A stretch of DNA of 64,000 nucleotides from Clarireedia homoeocarpa (lineage: Eukaryota > Ascomycota > Leotiomycetes > Helotiales > Rutstroemiaceae): positions 310,001-374,000 of the forward strand of contig LNKV01000005.1 in the NCBI GenBank assembly GCA_001465935.1, in the 5' to 3' direction. The notes beneath the pieces were generated by a model. That model was not told the origin of the DNA. It saw nothing but the letters and a program-made list of their open reading frames with translations, and ran no database searches. Below are positions 1-13,082 of the stretch, in pieces. The position numbers and the translations under genes were made by a program. How positions within the stretch are numbered: the first letter of the stretch is position 1; each line of letters starts with the position of its first letter.

Positions 1-1
1 A

Positions 2-3000
2 AGACACCAAAGTGAGAGACCTACCAGACGTTTCGCAACACCAACGAAGGATGCGAACAGACAATCTTTTCTTGATGATAATACCTCGAACAAAACTCAT
101 GCATGGACCAGGGGTCAATACGCACTCGATGGTGGAGCACATAAATCTAGTGCAAACATGACATACACTACTCAACAGAAAATCGATCAGGACAAACATT
201 TAAACGTTGCACATAAAAAGTCTAGTACAAGATCGAACATTCTAACATCTCAAAGCCCCCACAATCTCCAATCAGCGAATCAGACGCCTGATCCTCGAAA
301 TGCTGTCAAACACTCTCGGGTGAGTTCAGCGTATGAAACAGACAGCGCAATCTCTACCGAAAGTTTCATGCAACCACATGCATCAAATAGAGAGGACCCG
401 AGGTCATTTGCTTACCAGAGAGTAATCGAATCGAATCAAGCGTCGTGGGGATCCTGCGGGAAAAGCGTTGCGCCGGCTATGTCCAGTGGTGTCAGTGACA
501 AGCGAAGCCTTAAACGCCAAGCCTCGTCCCAGCTGCTGGCTTCACCACTTGAAAAAATTCAACTAGAACAACCGCTGTGGCCTAATAGAGCTACATCAGA
601 CAGCTCGCCGCCTGGTTTACACGACCTTCCCCAGGTAAAACGTCGAATTCTAGTGGAACACGGCGCAAATTCGTATAAAAATGCTGGGCTTACGAAACCG
701 AATACTAAGTCTCCAAGAGGGGAATCGACCGCTCCTATCACTTCACGTAGTCGCCCAATTGCTCAAACACCACAGCAGATTGATTTATCAGATGATGATG
801 TTGACAGCACGTGGGAAGCCTCTTACAGGAAAAGTAGAAAGTCTCAGTTGAAAGTCGTTTCCAGTCCTTATCATATTGCCGAAGTGTTGCCAACAAAAAG
901 CGCATTCGCGAGGAAGAAGAGCGCAAAGAACAACTTTGATGCTCCATCATCAAGATCCCGAGATTCTATTAACATAGATCTTGACACCCCAGAGATTGAG
1001 AAGGGCAATAAACCTAGAAGACAGTTCTTCCCATCGAATAATTGGATACCACGTGGAAGGATTTTTGATAGGAGCGAACTCACGACGCTGAAGAGTATTT
1101 CACAAGCGGGGATATCTAATAATGATACTTCGCAGCTGAATAGGGATATACAGCGACAGAAACAAGCAGCAGAGCTCATCGTTACAAAAGAGTTTGAGGT
1201 TCAGTTCGAGGAAGCACAACAGGCTATTTTCGGCGAAGTTTTACCAGAAACGGAAAAGGACAAACAGAATCGCGAGCAAGCACAGCGCATTGAAAAGCAA
1301 AAAGCACGTGAGCTGGAAGAAAAGAAGCGGGTGGCTGAGGAAGAACTCAAAAAGAAAAGAGAGAATGAGAGAGCTGCGAGGATGCTTGAGAAGAAAGCAG
1401 CCGAGAAGCTTGATAAAGAGCGGAGGGAGATAGAAAGGAAGGCTAGGCTGGCTAAAGAACGTGAACGCCAAGCCCAAGTTGAGTTGGATCTTGCCAAAAA
1501 GCGGCGCGAAGATGAAGAATTACGGAAACAGAAGGCAGCTGTGGCTCTAAAGGAGAAAGAGGAACGAGAGAAGAAACAGGCTGCTGAGAAACGCAAAGAG
1601 GAAGAGATATTGAGGTTGAAGCTGGAAGTACAACAGAGAGATAAGCTTCTTGCAGCTCAGAGTGCTCAAAGCTTGGTGCCAGCAAAGTTGCACAGAGCCA
1701 AGAACGTCCAACCGTTAAAAGCAGCTGCTGCTGCGCCATCCTTAAATGTTCCGAATGATAGCGACGAGCTGTTTGTATCTGACGTTCAAGGAGAGCCTAG
1801 AGCCTCTCCTCATGCCATGCCTTCATCGACATTCAGTGACTTAGACGATCTATTTGGAGAAGCCGACGACGCCGACGAAGACGAATATTCCTTTCCAGAT
1901 GCCCCTGCTGCAGAAGCTTCGGAAGACGCTTGCATCAATGTTCCAGAAAACGAGGGAACTAACCTACCAAAAAAGCCCCAAAAGGATGATCGGCTCATCT
2001 CCAATGCTCAAGGACCGCCTAGTGCAGCTGAAGCTTTACTTAGACCAAATGATAGACCACAGAAAGACATGGAAGCCGAGCGTGAGGCCAATCGGAGTGA
2101 AAATATCCAAGAACCTGCTGCTCAGTTTCAACTCGCTCGAGAGAAACCAGCTTCTGTAGCAACAGATCCCAAATTTCGAATCGAAATGGGTCCGAACAAT
2201 CCATCCTCCAAGCCTGAGAAAAGATCTGCGCCTATGAAAGCGACAGTCAAAGCAACCCAAAATTCTGGAGATAATCCCATGGCTTCCATATTCGGCACCA
2301 AGCTGGTACCACTCCATCCAGTGGAGAGTCAGCTGCACTTGAATATATCACCGCAAAATTACTGCTTAGGTCAGGGAACAGTACCGATGACATCTGGCAG
2401 CTTGCTGAATCCAGTATTTCAGAGATCGACTGACATGATCAAGAAGCCAGAAACAGTGTTGATATCAACCACTCAAGCGATAGAACTTGAGGAAAGGAGA
2501 GCCAGAATTGAAGCAGAAGCACAAGCTAACAAAAATTTCAGTAAATCTAAAAGAGATGAAGCATCTCGGAAGCAAAGATATCTCAAGAATACCGCCGCAT
2601 TACGGAAGAAACATGAAGCCCTGTTCAAGGAGAAGGCTGTGAAGGAAGGTAAATCACTAACTGCCAAGGAGTTACAAGATGAGGTGGACAAGTTTATAGC
2701 AAAACGAGATGTAAGTGCTCCTATCCCTTTAAATTTAAAAAATTAACAAAAACTTAGCGCGAAAATGAACGAAGATGGAAACAGAGACGTGGTATTGAGC
2801 CCACTAGCACTTTAATCACGCGAAACATCTCCAGTCCGGCTCAAGAAAGCCAAAGTCCTTCAGTAGCGACACCACTGAGCCAAATAGAGGAGGAAAGTCC
2901 CGAGGCCATAGCTAGGAAGGAGAGAGAAGCTGAGGCTACTGCCCTGTTAGAAAGTATGCAGAAAGAGTCCGTCTATAGCAATCGTTTCTCTCAAACAGCT

Positions 3001-4071
3001 AGCAGACACGGGTTACAACGTGTTGTTTTAGACTGCGAGTCTGACTCTGACTCTGACGGATCAGAAGAGGATCCGGATGATGACGAAGTACTGGCCGACA
3101 TGCGTGCACAACTTTCGGCAAAGCAATCCACTTGCAATGATACCCCCGAACTCAGTTGGAATCTAGATGGTGGCAATCTCGGTGAAAAATCCAGCGGCAA
3201 GAAATCATTTGTGCCCCTGCTCAGATCAGATGACTCTAGCGCCCATACATCTCAATCTTTACTCGATGGGATATCTTCCTCTGGAGACACAGTTATGCAA
3301 GAGTCAGTCAACGACATCGGTTTTCCAGCTCCGCAGTTTCAAATTCCATATCATCCCACACCCCAAATCCGAGCTTCTGATCCACCTGAATATAAAATGG
3401 TCAATGTCTTCAACGTAATGTGGCAAGAACTCATTAAGGATTATGGGGATATTCCAAAAGTATTGAAGTCATTTCCAAATGTTGAAGAGGCCAATGAGTA
3501 CGCACAATCTCTCGTAAATCGCCATCGAAACCAAAAGGAAGGGCGGATTGCTATATCAGAGAAGTGGGATCCAGACTCTGAAAAGTATAGTGCTGATATT
3601 GCTCACAATAAGTCCAAGACAACAAAGTACTATATCATGACAAAGTCTTTGAGGCCGGAAGACATAGAAAATTATGATCCGACAAAGATTAAGCCTAAAG
3701 TTGCAAACAAACTCTGGATAATCAAATATACAACAATCGCCAAAGAAAATGATCCTCTCACGAACACCACCAAAGAAACAAAAACAGTCACTCTACCATT
3801 AAAAAAGGTCTACACGGTATTAAATATGGCTAATCATGATGCTTGCGAATACTTTCTTGAGCAAGTCAAGCCTAAAGCCGAACAGGATGAAAGCGACCAT
3901 GTAGAATACGAAGAGCAGACCGTACCATTGGCAAGATCTGGCCGGGATATGTTCAACGACGAAAGCGATCCATTTGACATTGAAGCAGACACATCATGTT
4001 CCTCTTGGATAGGCTATGATTGGATCCAGGTTGAGGTAGAGCAGCTTGAGACCACAGGACCTATCAACTGA
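2..4071 (+). CDS. Large coiled-coil protein, 5'-truncated by window edge
   Basis: The reading frame is open from base 2, so the true start lies upstream; the Met at 158 is internal. Exons are 2..2710 and 2758..4071. The 47-nt intron (GTAAGT donor, TTAG acceptor) is phase 0 and joins the two frames without a stop, giving about 1340 residues in the window. The first 300 residues are Ser/Arg/Lys-rich and look disordered. A long E/K/R coiled coil follows (about nt 1150-1690), then a linker with acidic patches. The C-terminal 200 residues (nt 3390-4000) are less biased and may fold. Short hydrophobic-acidic stretches such as IDLSDDDVD (about nt 779) resemble SUMO-interacting motifs. I do not recognise the family. 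Convergent with smc3. Confidence 0.8.
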
Positions 4072-5548
4072 CCTCTCTCAGTGGGTGGTAAGTTTTCGTA
4101 CGCTCGTACCAAGCCAATGAAAATCTAACTCGTCGGAAGTAGTTCTCTACGGCATTTCCAGTCTTCAATCTTGATTATAGCTAGATCTCACGCAAGTAAC
4201 ATAGATGCTTGCAACGCCAGGCTTCGTTATTAGCAACCATCTCCTTCGTCGCCATGGTTCCGATTTCCAACCACCGAGAGTCTGGAAATCACCTGCAAAA
4301 TCATTCAACCTCAGTTTCAACGGGTGGCCATCGCCGAAGTAGCATTTCTTTTCAAAATGACCGCTTCCAAAAATATCGCTATCACTGTGCTACCGGCGCA
4401 AAGCTCGCTATGTAGTGGTCCTCTCCTAGCCATATATCTATTCAGGATGTTTTATATTTCGCCATTCATTACCAAACAGTCCTTGTTTTCTCCCATAGTT
4501 TCCTCACGAAAATTGCTTCATTTTCATCACATCCCATTCACCTCACCACCATCACCATCATTTATTTTCTCTTCTCATATTTCAATTTCATTTCCATGAA
4601 AAGCAAGCAAGAAAAAGCCACAGACTTCTACTGTCATCTTCATACAAAAGAAATTCCAACCGATACGCGTTCGACAGTAGTCTAGGAGATGAACGAATAT
4701 AAGGAGGGAATACTTTTAGAGTTTGGGTTTATGCGGTTTTATTTTTTTCATCATGGGCGTGGAGGAATTTTTCTGCTTGGGAGTTTCGGGATTTCGGTAG
4801 GGGAAGGGGTGGATTTTTTTATAGGTTGAGTAAAAGGAATATGTATGCCCTGCAGGAAGGGGAGAAAAAAGGAGTACAGCGGAGAGGTAGACTTGACGGC
4901 AGTTTTTTACGTGAGATCGGACAGAACATTAGACAATGTTCAAGCAAATACCATAAAATTTCACATATTCACCACCGAAGACTTTCTTGCCTGCCGCTCA
5001 CATCAACCAATAGAATGTGACAACAGTGAATGTACATACTATCAACAATAGCATGTCTAGTGAAATAAAGTGACAACAGCAGTGACAACAGCAGTAACAA
5101 ATCAAAAACTACACACATACCCACACATACCCACACAAACCCACACATAGCTGAACAGCCAAGCAAACGCGCTTAAGGTTAGCGAGTCAAGTCACAGATA
5201 GAGAGACAGATCGATCTCTTGTATGTACCATAGTTTCCCCAACGGCAACGGCAACGGCGACGGCGGCAGCGGTGGCGTCTTTAAAAAAAAAGGTCTTCAC
5301 CAAAGTGGCTTTGCGCGCGTGGGACTCGTATCGACATTACGAAACAACACCTTAACTTACGTACCTCTTACAGTAGTTCTATTCGCCCACCCCCCACTGC
5401 AGATGGATGTCACGTCACATGTGTGAATGACTGTGCTAGAACTATCCACTTCGCGGGATAAGATACAGGAGCTCTACAGTAGTGCGTGGTACTGTACAGT
5501 AGCAAATAGACTTACACCAACCAACCGACCTTTCTTCACTCACCTGTG

Positions 5549-5584
<36 letters not shown>

Positions 5585-6374
5585 CCCAAACTTCAACTTC
5601 AACTACAGAACTGAACTGAACAGAACAAAACTCAATCGTTACAGTACAATACAGAGAGATATCGATATCGATATCGATAACGCGCTCTGTCTAACTTAAC
5701 TTATTTGTTTTTGTTCGCGGGAAGTGAAGTGAAGTGAAATAAATAAATAGATTCTGACTGCGCGTGTGTATGTATGTATGTATGTATGCTCGTACGAAGT
5801 AGGTAGATAGATAGATAGAGTGAGTGAGGATGTGCTTGTGCTTGTGCTTGGGAAATGCGAGAAGATATGTAGATGAGATGAGATGAGCTGTGCTGGGTTG
5901 GTTGGTTTATGGGCCGGGGTTTCGAAAGCTGGCTGAATTGAATAGAATAGGGATGGATATACTGTATGATGTAGAACGAGCGGGATAGATAGATGGAGTA
6001 GAATGATGATATATGCCCTCTCACCATATGTATGTAGCTGTAATAGCAGGATATTGAGATGTGAATTTTGTCTTGTGTATGTATGCATATACAGTAGGTG
6101 GGGAAGGAAGGAGGGAGGTAAGTTTACTGTAGCACACTTTCGTTGAAATGTATACAATACATACGTACATACCAATTTACGGTCATCTTCCGTCTGCGTT
6201 CCTATCGTGGAGAAAGGGTAGAGGGAGCTAAAGCAAGATACAATTGATGTGATACGGTACGGCATGCCGTAGCTAAATAAATCATCTTCGTACAACAGAA
6301 TATCTACCCGTACACATGAAAATCCATCTGACTACCACCACTTCCCTCCATCCTCCATCTTCTATCCATAGCCT
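4072..6374. other. Intergenic, convergent 3' ends, microsatellite-rich
   Basis: No gene is supported between the two convergent genes. Open frames here, including one of 199 codons on the minus strand (5696-6295), are low-complexity translations of simple repeats. A pyrimidine-rich stretch lies at 4480-4600. Confidence 0.6.
5551..5582. repeat. (GT)16 microsatellite
   Basis: An uninterrupted run of GT dinucleotides. It lies in a cluster of other simple repeats downstream: ATCGAT units at about 5660-5680, GTAT units at about 5767-5788 and GATA units at about 5803-5818. Confidence 0.95.
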
Positions 6375-9300
6375 CTACTTCGGCGCCTCCCCGTCCACAA
6401 AGCTCAAAGCATCCTCCTTCCCTACAACCCCAATCCCACTCGTCTTGTTATGAAACGTAACACCATAGCACTTATGCGCCACCAGCACCATCTCAGGTCT
6501 GAAAGTAGTACAAATAAACTGGCCGCCCATAACCTTCTTTCCTGCGCCCTCTTCGTCCTCGTCGTCCGAGTTCTCCCGGTCCTGGGTCTGCGATGACTGC
6601 GATTGTTTTGCCGAAATCTCCTGTAGCATTTGCGCGACTGCGGTACGGTACTGTGCGTCGAGGTTGGCGTCGATTTCGTCAAAGAGATAGAAGGGCGCGG
6701 GATCACATTGTTGGATGGCGAACACAAGGGCGAGGGCGCAGAGACCTAAGGGAAAAGAGGGTTAGTATGGTGAGGGTTTGAGGGGGGAAATGAGTGAGAG
6801 AGGGGGGAGGGCTTACTCTTTTGTCCACCACTCAATTGCTGAATACGTTGTTGATCGTCATGTTTACTATTGAAACTAACACTGATTCCCACACCGACAT
6901 AATTCTCAACACTATCCCTAGCCTGATCATCAGAATCCTCTTCTTCCCGCTCGCGACGATCGGTTCGTCGTTGAATCACGAGACGGCCACGACCAGCTGG
7001 AACAAGTCTCTCGAAGATGGAAGCGAATTCCTTAGAGACTTGCTTGAAAGTTCTTTCGATAGCTTCGTCTTTACGTTGATCGAGGACCTCGATGAGCTCT
7101 TGAATGGAAGATTGAGAATCATCGAGTTCCTTTCGACGCTTGGTTAGGGTATCTCGCTGGCTAGTGAAGGAATTGTATTGTTCGAAAGCTTTCTTGTTGA
7201 CGTGCTTGTACTTCTTAAGAGCCTCGTTGACTTTCTTCAGGCGGGATTGGAGCTAGAGGAGTTTAGTACGATGGGATTGCCAGTGGAGAACATAAACTTA
7301 CAATCTTTGGGTCAGTGTCGGTGTACTTCTCAAACGCCTCATCTGGAAGAACGCCCAAATCACGAATGTTTTTGGCACAATCGGCAGCACTAGTGGTCAA
7401 AATAGCTTTCCGAGCAATGTTTTTCTCCATTCTCTTCTGATGCTTCTCGATGAGGATAGCGATTTGCTGTTGTTCCTCTTCCCTAGCACTCTTTTCTTGC
7501 TCTAAGTTAGCAATGTTAGCCTCTGCTTCCTCGAGCTGTCTCTCATTTTCCTGAAGCTTAGTCTCGATGGCATTGAACGCTTTGGTAACGCGTTTCAGTT
7601 CTCGTTGAGACTCTTTCAGATTTCCGGAACTGCCTCCAGTGACGAGATCGATTTGCTGGCTGTTCAACTCGTCAAGCTTCAGGCGAAGATTCTCACGCAA
7701 GTCGACCTCAATCAGCTGTTTGCGGCTTTCGAGCTCTCGTCGGCTTCGGCTAAGTTCATTCCATTGCTTCTGGAGCTCCTTGACAGTGTTGTTAAGTTGT
7801 TCTAATTGTCGCTCCTCGTTCGCTGACAGAGCTTTCTTGAACTCTGAAGCCATTTCGGCCTCATAATCGGATATTTTGTCACCGTTTTCCTTCAACAATC
7901 TCATGACATTCTCCTGATTTTGAATTAGTCTTTCAAGTTGAGCCTTCTGCTTCTCTAGCTGATATCCCTTCGCTCTCAGCTCGGCCTTCAGAGGGTCAAG
8001 TCCATCGTCGAACTGACGCACTCTTTGGTCAAGCTTTTGTTGCTCGGTCAAAGCCGCTGTAATCTCCTGGTCTTTTCTCTCTAGTTCGGATCTGATCTGG
8101 TCTTGACGTGCTCTCATGGATTCCCACTCATCTCGCCATTTGTTCAACGTTCGCATAGCTTCAAGGCGTGATTTTGTTGGATCGATATAACCACCGGTCA
8201 AGGCACCTTTCTTGTTTGTGGTGTCACCATCTGGAGTGATTGCGTTGCAGCCATGACTTCGAGCATACTGGCCAGCGATTGTAAGATTGGGGCAGATAAT
8301 TGTCTTACCAAATACCTGTTCAAACGCCTTTTCGTATTTCTTGTCGTACTTAATCTTGCTCAGCATTGGTACAGCATCCGAGGCCTTTGGGAGATTGGCG
8401 GGCTTTGTCCTAATCTGACTTAGCGGGACGAAAGTGAGACGACCACCACGCTCCTTGTTCAAAGCATCAATAAGTTGAGTGGCCGTCTCTTCGTTGTCAA
8501 CAACGTAGTTGAAGAGGCTGTTTCCAGCGGTCTGCTCAACGGCTAACCGGAAATTTTCGGGTACTGTGAGAAGCTCTGCTAAAGTGCCATATGCTCCTTC
8601 AATGTTGCGTTGTTGCTTCAAGCGTCGGACACTAGCAAGACCACGAGATGTAGCACTGTCCATGGTTCGGGAGAGTTCTAGCTCGGCCTTAATGGTCTCA
8701 TTGCGGACATCCTCGATGACAGAATGTATCCTCTCATCCTCTCTCCGTAAGACTTTCCTCTCATCTTGTAATTTTTCCAGAGCGTCTTTTGCTGTCGACA
8801 CCTCCTCAGCTAATGCCATCCTGTTGCCACCCCACCCCTCCAACCTCTTCTGAAGTCCGGTTATCTGGCTTTCTAAGTTTTTAATCTCCGATTGCACGGC
8901 CTTGACCTCTTCACCAGCATCAATGCGATTAGCCTTTTGAGATCCAATCATTGTGTTGAGGTCATCAATCGTTCTCTGTAAGAACTGATCACGCTCTGCC
9001 TTTGATTTGAACTGAGTGCTACGAGCTTGTTTGCTGTAGATGCGAGACCTGCTGGCTTCTGCGGCGTCAAGACTTTGTTTCACTTCTGCTTCTTTGGCTT
9101 TTCGTTGCTGGTAATCGGGAAGCATTTCTGCGAGAGCAGCTTCTTTCTCAGCGATGTCTTCTTTCACAGAGCTCAATTCTTCTTGGTGTCTCCTATGTGC
9201 TTCTTCTGTGGACGATTGATTGTCTGTCAGAGTTTTGACCTCCAATTCAATGTTAGCCCGGTGCTTGGCAATATCGCGTCGATCCTCCTCGAGCTGGCGT

Positions 9301-10215
9301 CTGTCGAGTTTGAGAAGTTCCATTTGTCGGGTCAATTTCTTGATCTCGCTCTCCAACTCTGCGATATGCTTCTCTCCTTCCATGAAAGCCTCCCGATTCT
9401 CATCCGTCCCATCAATACCATTTTGTCGCATTTCTTCTATGCTATCCAGCTTGTCGGTAATTGCTTGTTGTTCCTGGTGAAAGAATGCATATTGAAGACA
9501 GCGGCGTTCCTTATCCTTTTCTTGGTAGCCTCTTAATTCTTCTTTTTCCTCCTCCAGTTCGCCAAGACGCTCTCGAATGTAGTCCAAGAGTTCATCAATT
9601 TTGGCACGTTGGGCATTGGTGTTCGTCATGATCTTCAATGACTCAGCACGACGTTGCTCGTAGACTTGAGTTCCAGCAACTTCTTTCAGTAAATTCAATC
9701 TCTCCCCATCTTTCATGTTCGTCAGAGCAGTAACACGACCTTGCGGGACAATATAGTAGGGATTTGAGCGAGAGAAACCAGCGGTTTCAAGGAGGTTAAG
9801 AACATCCGTCTTCGTTGCATTCTTCTTGTCCAGGGAGTATTCGTCTTTTTTAAGTCCAATTGTTCGACGAAGGTAGAGCTCATTCTTGCCAGTAGGAAAT
9901 CGTCCATCGGTGTTGTCGAAAATAATTTCAACATATGCTGACATCACCGCAGATCCTGAACCTTCATGCAGCAGCGCCTGTCGCTCTTCGCGACCCATCT
10001 GGGTATATGCATCACTGAGAACAAATCGAATTGCCGCAAAAAAGTTACTCTTCCCCGAACCATTTCGACCGACGATGACATTGGTTCCCGGCGAGAACTC
10101 TTCAATGACCGTCTGCTCCTTGTAACTATATACCTGTTAGACGGCGAGAAAGGAGAGTAATGGTATGCACGCGCCTTTTAAAGCCTTGAATATTAATTTG
10201 CTTAATGAATACCAT
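6375..10215 (-). CDS. smc3: Cohesin subunit SMC3 (structural maintenance of chromosomes 3)
   Basis: Exons, complement: 10215..10175, 10125..7302, 7252..6817, 6745..6375, giving 1223 aa, close to the yeast length of about 1230. SMC3 pairs with SMC1 to form the cohesin ring that holds sister chromatids together. Seen: Walker A GRNGSGKSN (residues 33-41); the GLKKDEY segment carrying the lysine pair acetylated by Eco1 in other species; two long coiled coils; a hinge around residues 500-680; the ABC signature LSGGQKS; and Walker B LFDEIDANLD in the last exon. Intron 1 (10126..10174) starts with GC rather than GT, yet only this splice restores the conserved GFKSYKEQT. Introns 2 (7253..7301) and 3 (6746..6816) are GT-AG and phase-consistent. 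Divergent from rio1. Confidence 0.97.
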
Positions 10216-10582
10216 CGCGACAGCTTGTTGCAAGAGGGGCAACTACGATCACTTTCGCCGACTGGATGCGCATGAAACACAGAGAATTCACGGAACAAAG
10301 CTGTGTAGACTGAAATTGTTCTTTGAAGACAGTTAATAGTACAAAATCCGAACCAGTCCACAAGTTGATTCGTCGCGTCTGCATCAATTCGAAGTTGAAT
10401 AAACGCGACAAGATTTCGCGACTTTGGTCCTTCGCTGGATTGGGACATAGCGCGGCGGCTGTAGCTCACCGCCCTGGCAAAAATCCGAGTGTCGTAATTT
10501 CTCAATTTCAACATCATTAAGTCGAGATCCTCTCGAAAGTGGCAACAATATTTTATTCTTGAGCTACCAATTTTTTTGAAAC
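10216..10582. promoter_or_regulatory. Bidirectional promoter between smc3 and rio1 with MBF-like sites
   Basis: This 367-bp spacer separates the two divergent start codons. It contains AACGCGA (from about 10402) and TTTCGCGA (10414-10421), which resemble the ACGCG core bound by MBF/E2F-type G1/S regulators. Cohesin genes are G1/S-regulated in yeasts, so the sites are plausible for smc3. Function is inferred; no TATA box is obvious. Confidence 0.4.
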
Positions 10583-12392
10583 ATGGCAGATAATCAAGAA
10601 GATCATGCGATATCTGCTATTGCAGAAGGACAAAATCCAACTCACACATACATACCAAACCAGGGTTATACTCACCCCGCCACCACAGATGCCCCGCCAT
10701 TCACACCAAATTCCGCCGAAAATACAGAATACGCAGCGGACAACGAAGACGACGCCTACGATGACCTGTTTGAGGAGGAAGATGATGGATATGTCGATGA
10801 CATTGACTACGACCCGTCGTCGGGCGACTTAACCAAATCATACAATCGTCAGCGCAAACTTAACGACAATAATGCGACTGTTAAAACAAATCCACAAAAA
10901 CCAGCCGCAAATACGAAGGCGAGCGTCGACGACCAAATCAGCAGCTTGTCAAAACATGCGGCCAAAATCAGACTGGATACCGGATTTGGGGAGAGTCAAA
11001 AAACGCATGGAAAGGACAAATCTGATCGTGCGACGAGCGAGCAAGTTCTTGACCCTCGCACAAGAATGATTTTACTTCAGATGATCAACAGAGGTATCGT
11101 CTCCGAAGTAAATGGTTGTCTCAGTACCGGAAAGGAAGCCAATGTATATGGAGCACTGTCAATTCCATTATCCGATGACGACGCACAGCCTATACACCGA
11201 GCGATCAAAGTCTACAAGACAAGCATTTTGGTTTTCAAAGATCGTGATCGTTATGTTACTGGAGAGCATCGATTCCGCTCTGGATATAATAAAGGAAACA
11301 ACAGAGCCATGGTCAAAGTATGGGCTGAAAAGGAGTTCCGGAATTTGAAGCGTCTACATCTAGCTGGAATACCTTGTCCAGAACCGGTTTATCTTCGCCT
11401 ACATGTGTTGGTCATGGGATTTTTAGGTGACAAGAAAGGTTGGGCAGCACCAAGACTTCGAGACGCCGAGATTTCTGGTGATGATGTTGATGAGCAGTGG
11501 CGACTTCTTTACCTCCAATTAATTGGGCTTATGCGAAGAATGTATCAAACTTGTAAACTTGTTCACGCAGATCTTTCAGAGTATAACGTTTTGTACCATC
11601 AAAAGAAACTCTTCATTATCGATGTATCTCAAAGTGTTGAGCACGACCATCCACGTTCGTTAGAATTCCTCCGCATGGATATCAAAAATGTTTCTGATTT
11701 CTTCAAACGCAAATCTGTCGACGTACTTTCCGAACAAACTATCTACGCATTCATAACGTCACACGATGGTCCAGTTCAAGAACCAGCGTTGAGTGAAGCA
11801 CTCGAGAAGCTATTAGCTGAGAGGCCGGTTGAGGAAGAAACTGAAGAGGCAGCTGCAGAGAAACAGGTTGAGAACGAAGTTTTCCGACAGCAATATATTC
11901 CCCAGACTTTAGAACAAGTCTACGACTTTGAAAGAGATGCGGAGAAGGTTGGAAAGGGACATCGGGATGATCTGGTTTACAGGAATTTATTGGCGGAAAA
12001 GGTGCCAATGTCTTCAGGTAATGAAGCGGATGCAGAGGATACTATGGGTGGAAGTTCGAGCCAGGGAAGTGGTGATGAGGATGACGAGGATGAAGATGGA
12101 GGTGCTGGGGTTGAGGCAGATGATGATGATGACGAGAAGAGGTTCGAAAAAGGTACACCTAGAGGTAAAAGATTCGAGGATAAGGATGCAAAGAAGGTAT
12201 GTTATGTTTTTCTCTCCATCGACGATAGGTCGTCAATGTTTAGCGATGCTCCGATAGTATCACACATACTAATAACTGTTACAGGAGCACAAGAAAGCAG
12301 TGAAGGAAGAGAAGAGGGAGAAGAGGAAGGATAAAATTCCTAAACACCTGAAGAAAAAGCTCGTCAGCACCACTGCTCGACATAAGCGTTAG
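10583..12392 (+). CDS. rio1: Serine/threonine-protein kinase RIO1
   Basis: Exons 10583..12196 and 12285..12392 encode 573 aa; the 88-nt intron is phase 0 (GTATGT/ACAG). RIO1 is an atypical kinase/ATPase needed for late cytoplasmic 40S subunit maturation. Seen: an acidic N-terminal region; the RIO ATP loop STGKEANVYG (about residue 181); invariant Lys in AIKVYK; the catalytic loop HADLSEYNVLY (His about residue 328, Asp 330); and the metal-binding IDVSQSVEHDHP. The C-terminal region is Asp/Glu-rich and then Lys-rich, as in yeast Rio1. Without the intron the frame runs on into intron sequence, while the spliced tail ends in a conserved-looking basic KHLKKKLVSTTARHKR. Shares its promoter with smc3. 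Confidence 0.96.
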
Positions 12393-13082
12393 ATGTCATT
12401 GAATCGAATGAAGCCAAATACTTAGCTAGGTCCGCTCGATGCGCCGCTGCGATCGTAACTCGGTAAAATATCAGTGTTTCCTTCACAATTACACTACGTT
12501 TCCCTTCAATAAAAGCAGCCTAAGTGGGCCAAAATATATTTCAATGACACTCATACAACAACCACCACCCGAATGATGAAATCCAAATCCTTCTCCCCCT
12601 TTCTTCAAGTAGATCAGAGTAGAGCCGTGTATCTCCCAAGAAACCTCTCTGCTCGATCTTACTTGGAACTGGAAGTAGAGAAGCTGAGCTAGAGTGTCTT
12701 ATCACAATCTGTATCACAATCTGGAACCCTTTTTCCATGTATTTTCCTTAGACTCATCCTATCTATCGTATCGGCAAAATGTGGAGTAAGGAGAGTCTGA
12801 GGGAGGTGGGAAATTGGGCTAGAGTTGTGGCGTGGAGTGGTGTGGTAAGACGCGATATGCGGACTTCAAAGAGAGCACTGACGGGACAACTGTATAGTGG
12901 GCTTGTTTGTTGTTTTGTGTTGCGTTTCGTTTTCTTTTGCATGTGTCTGTCTGTCAGTTACTAGGATTTTGAGTTGGGATTTTACAACTTCTTTCGTTCT
13001 GTTCTCGCGTGAGAAAAGAGGTGGTCCAGGTCCACCTCATCTGTGAACAACAGTTCCAAGGAGCTTAAGAAGCTATGTATGT
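12393..13082. other. Intergenic, rio1 3' side
   Basis: No gene recognised. Holds the rio1 3' UTR and flank up to the Copia-1 left LTR. Short open frames at 12541-12964 have no recognisable motif. Confidence 0.5.

Noticed and set aside
1201..1596. 131-codon minus-strand frame rich in Ser/Phe/Leu
   Set aside because: It is the antisense of the Glu/Lys coiled coil of the real gene.
5696..6295. 199-codon open frame on the minus strand
   Set aside because: Composition is dominated by Thr/Tyr/Ser/His from TATG and GATA simple repeats; no domain and no splice context.
10137..10517. 126-codon minus-strand frame upstream of smc3
   Set aside because: It reads through smc3 exon 1 and intron in another frame and covers the promoter; no motif.
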